Shown: positions 31,801 to 40,100 of the stretch, one piece after another
Layout of the letters: every line of letters begins with the position of its first letter
How positions within the stretch are numbered: position 1 is the stretch's first letter
NCBI GenBank assembly: GCA_030015575.1
Contig: CM057344.1
Location: 185,955,044-186,019,043, forward strand
From: Agapanthus africanus
Lineage: Eukaryota > Streptophyta > Magnoliopsida > Asparagales > Amaryllidaceae
Direction of reading: 5' to 3'
Length of the DNA stretch: 64,000 bases
The notes under the pieces: model-generated
Told to the model about the DNA's origin: nothing
Seen by the model: the letters and a program-made list of their open reading frames with translations, nothing else
Database searches by the model: none
Made by a program: the position numbers and the translations under genes

Positions 31801-33419
31801 CCAAATGTGGGGCCCTCTGATATTTTTTTTGTACAGTAATTTTCTTTGCCTGCTACAGTACATTTTGAGAGTATTTAATCTGAATGTTCTGTTGAATATT
31901 CTGGAGATGGTTTTGAACTAGATGTTTCGATCGGAATTTTCATTTCGTATTTCTTTTCCGGGTAAACTAGAAAGTATTGAAGTGTTTGAAAGATTATCAT
32001 TTACTCAATATTCACGGGGTTTAAATAGTTTGGAGATGTGTGCAAGTCTTTTTGCGGTGGTCCCTCTAGAAGACAACAAACCTTAACTCGATTATGTGAC
32101 CGTCTCGAACTGCCCTTTGAACCTTAGGGTTTGGGGCAGTACGGCGTGCCACATGTGAGGCGTTGGCTTGACCCTTCTACGGCTGGACCGCCGCTACTGT
32201 GTCACACTCCGGATCTTTGAACCCTGCTCAAGTGTTGAGCTTTAGTGAATCTTGGGTGCTTGACAGTTCGTTCGAAAACTTTAATACTGTCTGTTTATCT
32301 GGAATGTGATACAATATGTGGAATTCAAATAGTGTAGACATGAAATACGAAATATGTGATATTTCGCATTTATGATGTCTAATGAGAATCTGGATTCCAA
32401 ATATTGTAGTTTTACACTTTCTTTTCTGTGACCGTAAGTGTAGTATGTTAGATATCGCCGGTTTCGTTGCTATACATCAACGACAATCGGGGTACGCATA
32501 CTTACTTACGTTGATGATATATGATATTATGTGTTGCTGAGATATGATGTGCAGGATTGTCGCGATCGAATAGCCGGGGGTTTTTGTGAGATGAGAGTTT
32601 TATATTTTCATTCATGTAAATTCAAATGTAATGTAATATTCTTTTATTTGGGGCACTTCCAGGTTGCGGTTGTGTCACCAGTGTTGTATATTATTTACTT
32701 TTCCGCATTAGGATGGACCCAAGGAGGGGAGCACAGGTGACCGGGTTCTGGGGTTCAGTGGGAGGCCATCTCGAGGAGTCGAGACCGGGTCTCCTAAATT
32801 CCAGGATTGGTAGGGTCACTTGTCGCTCTCGTAGGGGTCCAGGGTGTGGGCTTGGCTATTCATCGCGACTGTGGAATCCGTATTTTCTATTCTGGCTAAA
32901 TACTAAATACGGACGTCCTAGTATATCCCACGTTATATCTATATTTCTGCTGCCTGTGTTCTGTGAAATCTGAGACGAATGACTTATTATATATATGATA
33001 TATAGTAGACGTTGCTTATGTTTTACACCCGCGCTAGTCCCGTCCCGGTATGCCGTTAGTTAAGTAACCTAACGGTGCATAACGGAACATTGCGGCGAAT
33101 GCGGATGGCATAAGCGTACGTGATATTTTCGTTTCTTTTCTGTGATTGGCTTTAGGACTTAAATGATGGGATTACATTAATGTGATTAATGTAAAGAAAA
33201 TAAACCTAAAAAGATGTTGTAGAATCGGATTTAAAAACTACTAGGCTATTTATGAAAAAAGCTTTATTTCAAAACTGCGGAGCTTAAGCCACTCCTTTTT
33301 GAAAAATTGTTTGATTCTACAACGATATCAAGTTCAAAGCGTTAAAGATTTTCTTAAAAATCATTCGCAACCCTCCGTCATTTTAGGAAGTAGAGTACTT
33401 AGTATTCGTGCTACGTTTG

Positions 33420-33609
33420 TTGACTTTAGTTAAGGCGTAGTGTACGGTAGCTAAGTGATGTCTTCCTACACTGCATATGATGCAGATTAATTAGGACATT
33501 CATACGACTTTGTTGACCATAGTTAAGGGTCATATGGGTGGGTCTAATTGATCAAGAAATGACGGGTAGAACTTGACTGGTACTTATGATTTGTTGACCA
33601 TAGTTAAGG
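33420..33609 (+). ncRNA. Triple covarying hairpin element in the E leader (candidate)
   Basis: The cores are TTGAC-TTTA-GTTAAGG (33420-33435) and TTGAC-CATA-GTTAAGG (33513-33528 and 33594-33609), each with one G-U pair in the TTGAC:GTTAA stem. Outer arms are CTACG/CGTAG (perfect), CATACGAC/GTCATATG (7 of 8) and TACTTATGA/TCATAAGTA (perfect 9). Spacing is 93 and 81 nt; D has 94 and 82. The order of arms matches D, A and C. Confidence 0.62.
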
Positions 33610-33829
33610 TCATAAGTACTAGGGGTAAAAATTACATCGGGAATTTCAAGTGTTGAAATTTGCAATGAGATTGCATACCTTCCATATGATGGTTGGATCC
33701 CGATCCCACTGTGGGCAATAGTTGCTCCTAGGAGAGTTTTGCAGTTTACAATTAGCTAACTCATTAGGTGTCTAGAAAGGTGTTAACGGGGCTCCGCCTC
33801 TGGGAAAACGAGGTTTACTCTAATTAGGT

Positions 33830-33845
33830 CCGTGCGAAAGCACGG
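33830..33845 (+). ncRNA. GNRA-tetraloop hairpin in the E leader (candidate)
   Basis: CCGTGC-GAAA-GCACGG is a perfect 6-bp stem with a GAAA tetraloop. Copies in D (CCGTGC/GTACGG) and H (CGTGC/GCATG) keep the loop and replace one pair by G-U. This pattern fits an RNA structure under constraint. Confidence 0.55.
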
Positions 33846-34062
33846 GGAACCTCCCTCAAAGTACCAACACTGGCCTGGCTGAACGGTTAGCGAAGTTGTA
33901 GACTGTAATTAATCCTGGCTAGTTTTTCTTTTTAAGGTTTGAAAGAAAAACTTGATAAAAAGCAGTGGGAAACATCGATTAGACAAGATAATAAAACCAA
34001 TCTAATCTATGCAAGAGCTTTCGCTGAGTGTATTCTTTTCTCTCTCTTAATGGCAGATACCA

Positions 34063-37000
34063 ATGACTGGACTTAAGCTTCTACTAGATAAAAACAAACT
34101 GAACGGGACCAACTATAAAGACTGGCTAAGGAATCTGAAGATCGCCTTGACTTATGATAAAGTATCATATGTCCTCACGGCTTCAGCCCCGCCCGTCCCA
34201 GGCCCAAAATCCTCAGTTGCAGACATAGAAGTCCGCAAGACATGGGACGCTGACTGTGCCTCGGCCACATGCCTCGCGCTTGCATCGATGGATAACACAC
34301 ATCAAAAGCAGCACGAGGACATGGACATCCACGGGATACTGCTCCATACAAAGGAGTTGTATGGGGAGCAGTCCCGCGTATTACGATACGAGGCATCAAA
34401 GAAACTGTTTCACATGCGGATGGCCCCTGGCACACCAGTAGCAGACCATGTTTTGAAGATGATAGCCCTTATAGAAGAGCTTGAGGACCTTGGATGGACA
34501 ATGGAAAATGAACAATATATAGATATTATTCTGCAGTCCCTCCCCTCCACCTTTGCTCAGTTCATAGTGAACTTCAACATGCATGGCATGGAGAAGGACC
34601 TCCCTGAACTCCTTAATATGTTAAGGAGTGCAGAGAGCACTATGAAGTCAGCAAAGACTCCCGTTATGACCATTGGACAGTCTTCTTCTTCTCGCCCAAA
34701 AGCTAAGGCCAAGGGAAAGAAAAAGAAGAAACCCACTAATCCTAAGGGCGGAGTCAAAAAGGTGAAGGGAAAGGGAAAATCCACGGCTGGAGACCCAGGG
34801 AAAGGCGAGTGTTTTCATTGCCACAAGACAGGACATTGGAAGCGCAACTGCACGGAGTACCTAAGTCTTAAGAAGAAGCATGGTGATGCTTCTGCTTCAG
34901 GTGCGTTTGTAACTGAAAACTGTTTTTCTATAAACTCTGCTTCCTGGGTATTGGATACCGGTTCAGGTTCTCACATTTGCAATTCTATGCAGGGGCTGAG
35001 AAATAGCAAGGTTTTGAAGACAGGTGACCATACTCTCCGCGTTGGAAATGGTTCCAATGTACATACAGTCGCAGTGGGAGAGTATCACTTGGGGTTGCCG
35101 TCTGGATGTATTTTGATTTTGAATCCATGTTATTTTGTACCTGATATGCTATGTAATATAATATCCGTATCTTTGTTGGACAATGAAGGATATAATTTTG
35201 TGTTGCAGAACAATGTTATGAACATTCACCTAAATCAAATGTTGGTTGGGTATGGTACACTTAATAACGGAATATATGTCCTAAATCAACACACAGTTTT
35301 CAGTATACAACACACTAATAAAAGAAAAATTTCAGAATTAAATGAAGCTTTTCTTTGGCACTGTAGACTTGGTCATATTAACGAAACAAGACTAAACAAG
35401 TTACATAAAGATGGATATTTAAACTCTTTTGAATATAAATCTTATGCGACTTGCCAGTCTTGTATCAAGGGTAAAATGACCAAAACTCCGTTTACTGGAC
35501 ACGGAGAAAGAGCTACTCAGCTCCTGGGCCTCATACATAGTGATATATGTGGGCCGATGTCTACACAGGCTAGAGGCGGTTTTTCATACTTCATTACATT
35601 CACCGATGATTTCTCAAGATTCGGTCATGTATTTTTATTAAAGCACAAGTCCGAAGCTTTCGAGAAGTTCGTTGAATATAAACAAGAAGTAGAAAAACAA
35701 ACCGACTTGAGTATTAAGATGCTTCGATCAGATCGAGGTGGTGAGTATCTCAGTACAGAATTTGCAAACTTCCTAAAAGAGAATGGGATTCTCTCTCAGC
35801 TCACTCCGCCTTACACACCACAGCACAACGGTGTGTCAGAACGACGGAATAGGACCCTATTAGATATGGTCCGGTCCATGATGAGTGACGCTGAGTTACC
35901 AGTCTCGTTTTGGGGGCATGCATTGGAGACTGCGGCGTTTCTGCTAAACAGGGTTCCAACCAAAGCCGTGTCTACCACACCATATGAGATATGGAATGGG
36001 AAGAGACCATCTCTTAAAAGAATTAAGATTTGGGGTTGCCCGGCCTATGTTAAAAAGCAGAATCCGGACAAACTCGAGACACGGTCAGTCATGTGTAACT
36101 TTGTGGGATATCCAAAGAATTCTTATGGATATCTGTTCTACCACAAAGAGGAACAAAAGGTGTTTGTTTCTCAGTATGCCACATTCTTGGAAAAAGAGTT
36201 TTTCACGGATAGAGATGGTGGCAAGGTGGTAGATCTAGAAGAGGTTCTGGAGACACAAACTACAAATGACGATTTGGTTGAGCCGGCTGTTGCAACGGAA
36301 ACTGAAGAACCTCGGCCACTCCGTAGGTCTGGTAGGACTTCTCGCCCACCGGAGAGGTACTACGGTTTCCTCATTGATGGTGACAGAGAAGACTGTATCA
36401 TGGAAGATGATGATCCTACCAGTTTTCAGCAAGCTATCACGAGTGGTGACTCTGTGAAGTGGCTGGATGCCATGAGATCCGAAATGGAGTCTATGTACAC
36501 CAACAAAGTATGGACTTTGGACGTTGTACCCCCTGGGGTAAAACCTGTAGGGTGCAAATGGATCTTTAAAAGAAAGATTGGTGTGGATGGGCAGGTAGAG
36601 ACCTATAAAGCAAGACTTGTGGCGAAGGGTTTTCGTCAAAGACCAGGTTTGGACTATGACGAAACTTTTTCGCCCGTAGCCATGCTTAAATCTATTCGGA
36701 TCCTACTTGCTATTGCTGCTCACTACGACTATGAAATCTGGCAGATGGACGTTAAAACGGCATTTCTAAATGGAGATTTAGAAGAATGTGTTTATATGGA
36801 TCAGCCGGAGGGCTTCATTGACAGTGGGAGCAGCGAGAAAGCATGTAGATTGCTTAAATCCATATATGGGTTAAAGCAGGCATCTCGGAGTTGGAACATC
36901 TGTTTCGATGATGTTATCAAAGAGTTTGATTTCATCAAAAATCCGGATGAACCTTGTGTTTATAGTAAGACTGTAGGAAGAACTGTCACATTCCTCGTAT

Positions 37001-37989
37001 TGTACGTGGATGACATTCTTCTGATAGGAAATGACATTCCTATGCTACAGTCGGTCAAATCATTCTTATCACTAAGGTTCTCCATGAAGGACCTGGGTGA
37101 TGCCACATACATCCTGGGCATAAGGATCTATAGGGATAGATCCAAAAAGTTATTGGGATTGTCCCAAACCAGGTACATCAACACCATCCTAAAGAGGTTT
37201 AGTATGGAAGACTCCAAGCGGGGTGCCTTACCCGCTTGCCATGGAGTCACTCTCTCCAAGGATTCTTGTCCAAAGACCGATGAAGAGAGAGCTCGCATGA
37301 GCATTATACCTTATGCTTCGGCAGTAGGGTCTATAATGTATGCGATGTTATGTACACGCCCAGATGTAGCTTATGCACTTAGTGTTGTAAGCAGGTATCA
37401 ATCCAACCCAGGGGAGAACCACTGGACAGCTGTGAAGAACATTCTTAAGTACTTGCGAAGGACTAAAGAATTGTTCTTGGTGTATGGTAATAAAGAACTC
37501 CAAATGGAGGCCTTTACCGATTCGAGCTTCCAGAGCGACAAGGATGACAGCAAATCTATCTCAGGGTTTGTATTTACCCTCAATGGAGGGGCGGTAAGTT
37601 GGAAGAGTTCCAAACAAGATACCGTTGCAGACTCTACGATGGAAGCTGAGTACATTGCTGCAAATGATGCCGCCAAGGAAGCCGTCTGGATGAAGAAGTT
37701 CGTCTCGGAGCTAGGAGTAGTTCCAACCATTATTGATCCAATACCTTTGTATTGTGACAATAATGGGGCGATGGCGTTAGCCAAGGAACCCAGATCCCAT
37801 CAGCGGTCCAGACACATCCTGAGGCGTTTTCATTTGATCCGGGAGATTGTAGATCGCCGCGAGATCGAGATTAAGAGAGTTGACACAAAGAACAACGCCG
37901 CGGATCCATTCACCAAGGCTCTCCCTCAGCCGCAGCATGAGCGACTTTTTGAGATGTTGGGTATGAGATACGCCAATAACTGGCCTTAG
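34063..37989 (+). CDS. gag-pol: Copia Gag-Pol polyprotein of element E, intact
   Basis: This is one 1308-residue frame (stop TAG at 37987-37989). Gag is about residues 1-285, with the zinc knuckle C250-x2-C253-x4-H258-x4-C263 preceded by a lysine-rich stretch. The protease active site is D298-T-G. The integrase has the HHCC finger H433/H438/C464/C467 and catalytic D494, D557, E593 (35 residues between the last two). RT has D896 (QMDVKTAFLNG) and YVDD at 981-984. RNase H has D1153, E1194/E1196 and D1232. Sequence style (IYGLKQASRSWN, YVDDILLIGNDIPM) is Angela/BARE-like in the Tork superclade. The single frame means Gag excess must come from something other than frameshifting; BARE-1 uses a spliced RNA. 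The ATG at 34063 follows a splice-acceptor-like site; an out-of-frame ATG at 34050 would be removed by splicing there. No inactivating change was seen. Confidence 0.96.
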   Translation: MTGLKLLLDKNKLNGTNYKDWLRNLKIALTYDKVSYVLTASAPPVPGPKSSVADIEVRKTWDADCASATCLALASMDNTHQKQHEDMDIHGILLHTKELYGEQSRVLRYEASKKLFHMRMAPGTPVADHVLKMIALIEELEDLGWTMENEQYIDIILQSLPSTFAQFIVNFNMHGMEKDLPELLNMLRSAESTMKSAKTPVMTIGQSSSSRPKAKAKGKKKKKPTNPKGGVKKVKGKGKSTAGDPGKGECFHCHKTGHWKRNCTEYLSLKKKHGDASASGAFVTENCFSINSASWVLDTGSGSHICNSMQGLRNSKVLKTGDHTLRVGNGSNVHTVAVGEYHLGLPSGCILILNPCYFVPDMLCNIISVSLLDNEGYNFVLQNNVMNIHLNQMLVGYGTLNNGIYVLNQHTVFSIQHTNKRKISELNEAFLWHCRLGHINETRLNKLHKDGYLNSFEYKSYATCQSCIKGKMTKTPFTGHGERATQLLGLIHSDICGPMSTQARGGFSYFITFTDDFSRFGHVFLLKHKSEAFEKFVEYKQEVEKQTDLSIKMLRSDRGGEYLSTEFANFLKENGILSQLTPPYTPQHNGVSERRNRTLLDMVRSMMSDAELPVSFWGHALETAAFLLNRVPTKAVSTTPYEIWNGKRPSLKRIKIWGCPAYVKKQNPDKLETRSVMCNFVGYPKNSYGYLFYHKEEQKVFVSQYATFLEKEFFTDRDGGKVVDLEEVLETQTTNDDLVEPAVATETEEPRPLRRSGRTSRPPERYYGFLIDGDREDCIMEDDDPTSFQQAITSGDSVKWLDAMRSEMESMYTNKVWTLDVVPPGVKPVGCKWIFKRKIGVDGQVETYKARLVAKGFRQRPGLDYDETFSPVAMLKSIRILLAIAAHYDYEIWQMDVKTAFLNGDLEECVYMDQPEGFIDSGSSEKACRLLKSIYGLKQASRSWNICFDDVIKEFDFIKNPDEPCVYSKTVGRTVTFLVLYVDDILLIGNDIPMLQSVKSFLSLRFSMKDLGDATYILGIRIYRDRSKKLLGLSQTRYINTILKRFSMEDSKRGALPACHGVTLSKDSCPKTDEERARMSIIPYASAVGSIMYAMLCTRPDVAYALSVVSRYQSNPGENHWTAVKNILKYLRRTKELFLVYGNKELQMEAFTDSSFQSDKDDSKSISGFVFTLNGGAVSWKSSKQDTVADSTMEAEYIAANDAAKEAVWMKKFVSELGVVPTIIDPIPLYCDNNGAMALAKEPRSHQRSRHILRRFHLIREIVDRREIEIKRVDTKNNAADPFTKALPQPQHERLFEMLGMRYANNWP

Positions 37990-38003
37990 TGCAAGTGGGA
38001 GAT
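37988..38003 (+). other. Polypurine tract of element E
   Basis: AGTGCAAGTGGGAGAT overlaps the gag-pol stop codon and ends at the 3' LTR start (38004). Confidence 0.88.
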
Positions 38004-40095
38004 TGTTGGATATATGTATGCCCTAGAGGCCATTATGTGATAGTGGATGTATCTATACATGTATATATATTCAGTTTACTTTCTTGCTCGTCATGATAGT
38101 ATGCTATCTGGTTATTCTTTATCTGACATGTTCATTTGATCATGCTTCTATTCATTCATACATGCTGATAAAGCCCTGAGGATATCGGCTTGACTACTCT
38201 GATTATGATGGAGATCATACTAGTGGGACATCTGTAGTCTATAAGCATATCCTGAAATGTCCCTAGTCGGAGGTGTATCGAGATGGGGCATCGATATACC
38301 AGAGTAGACTAGCGTATATGATACTAGACCCATGTGATGGGCAATGGATGTTCCCACATTCATCGATGTTTGACATCAAGATCATATACGGGTGCTCAGT
38401 GGTGACTGGGTACACTGGACGGACTCGCCGAGAACTCCTATATGGAATTATATCTATCGTCGGATAGCAGTTCTCAGGTGACACTGGTACAGGTTAGTCT
38501 GTAGACCCGAGATCGTCATAGAGCCTTGTGTGTTCTCCCACTGTACTTTGATTGCCACCCTACCACGGCTCTACTGAGTCGTGCAAACAGGTGGCCGTTG
38601 GGTACAGTCCCGAGACACATGAAGACGATGAGCGATAGGAGGGGTTTCGTCTCTCCCGGTATTGGGAGTTGATGCTGTGCTGTGCTCGACTGGTTATAAC
38701 GGCAAGTCCCTGGCCAGGGCTGATGAGATTTGCTGATAAGTGTTATCAGTAGTTTCTCGATCTGTTATAGACCATTCACCGACACGACTTATTGAGTTAT
38801 TGGGGTCGACGTGACCATCCCTAGGCTCGATATGCAGCAGATTTGACGAAGAGACCGGACTGTACGGTAGTGTTGCCGGATGGCTCGACGGGAGTTGTAG
38901 CAGGTTCGCTTGTTGTCTTCTGATCGCTCAGTACCCGGGTGGCCGTTACGTTTAGCTGACCTCTTGCGGCTTGAGGGCACTTGATATGATCATTACCCTC
39001 TGCCGGCGTATTGACGAGTCTTAGAGTCCCACAGAGGAGTTACCCAGTCCAGGCGAAACGTTGTGGTGCGCATATGCGATATGCGCATGCACCCGATTGA
39101 AATGTGCGTATATGATACCGAACATTGATCGGGTGAACTGCTTTTGGTGGGGTCATATGAGATATGACCGGATTGATAAATCAAGTGTTGATTTATCATT
39201 TAACCATTAGTTTTCTCACTCAAAACCTTTCTAGGGTTTGATGGATGTATGCATGCATGCATGTGTTTCTATTTTCTTTTCTAGCTTCATGCACATGAAG
39301 ATGTGCATACATGTACACATACATACATCAAACTATCATGGTTGTTTATATATGGAAATGGTGGCAATATAAGCTTCACACCATAGATTAAACTATGGAT
39401 AATTATTTAATTTTGGTTTTAAAAGAAAATGAAAAGGAAAGGATAATTATACTAGTTTCTACATGCTTCTTTTAACCTAACCATTCTCACCCACCACTAA
39501 ACCATGGTTATCTTTTCCTTTATCATTCTAAACCCAAGTTAAATTAATCATCCATCTTTTAATCATGGTTAGTGTCAAGAAGGATAAAATTTATATTGTG
39601 ATATTCATTTCTTTTTCTTCTTAAGAAAAAGAGTTATCTTTTTATCTCTTCATAATATTAGCCACCATCTTCATCTTCCTTCATCTTCTCCTCTCTAGAT
39701 CTTTTCTAGTGAGTGAAATACAACAAAAGAAAGGTTTTTGAAGTGAGATCCAAAGCCACAACAACATTCTACACAAGCTTAGCCGTTTCGTTTAGAGTGT
39801 TATCTTCGATTTGACGAAGTAGTGAGCTTGGACGGATATCTCCGCGGTGGATCATCGTGGACACAAGGGGAGTTCAAGAGAACCTTGATTCAACACAAAA
39901 GAGCCTAAGGAGCGAAGCAAAAACGGGAGCTACAAAGGTTGTAGACTTCAAACCCTAATTTTGCTAGCTTTTTGTTTAGCAAACCCTAATTTTCTAGGAT
40001 CCATCCTTTGCATGTTAGTTTAGCACCTTAAAAATGAAAACTTTAGGTCATGTGATGCTTGTAATCTCTTCATAGGGTGCTATACTAACCTTACA
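38004..40095 (+). repeat. 3' LTR of element E
   Basis: 2092 bp, matching the 5' LTR base for base as far as I could follow except for one T fewer in a T-run near 39273. Hairpins at 39068-39086, 39151-39169 and 39174-39198. Confidence 0.95.
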
Positions 40096-40100
40096 GAAAG
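40096..40100. repeat. Target-site duplication of element E, right copy
   Basis: GAAAG matches 29458-29462. Confidence 0.93.

Larger units (their letters stand above)
31570..34062 (+). other. Structured 2.5-kb leader of element E
   Basis: Non-coding. In order: the GC hairpin (31757-31800); a block shared with A and D (about 32055-32200); the GTTTTACACCCGCGCTAG block (about 33020) followed by a CCGTTAG/CTAACGG hairpin (33053-33075); the closing stem GTTGTAGAATC (33216-33226) with GATTCTACAAC (33313-33323), here around only about 85 nt; the triple hairpins (33420-33609); AATTTCAA-GTG-TTGAAATT (33642-33660) abutting TGCAAT-GAG-ATTGCA (33661-33675); the GNRA hairpin CCGTGC-GAAA-GCACGG (33830-33845); and a splice-acceptor-like pyrimidine tract with CAG (34034-34056). 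Six bases follow before the ATG. Confidence 0.8.
29463..40095 (+). mobile_element. Element E: intact, young autonomous copia element
   Basis: This 10,633-bp plus-strand element has an exact 5-bp TSD (GAAAG), near-identical LTRs (2093 and 2092 bp; the one difference I find is a T-run length, TTTTT against TTTT near 30732/39273), PBS, a 2.5-kb leader, an uninterrupted 1308-codon gag-pol and a PPT. All catalytic motifs are present. It is the best candidate here for an element that still moves and that could supply Gag to the gag-less family. It lies in solo LTR F. Confidence 0.95.

Noticed and set aside
33420..33609. Three regularly spaced repeats resembling a CRISPR array
   Set aside because: Spacers of about 65-78 nt, only three repeats, plant retrotransposon context and hairpin arms specific to each site; no cas genes.
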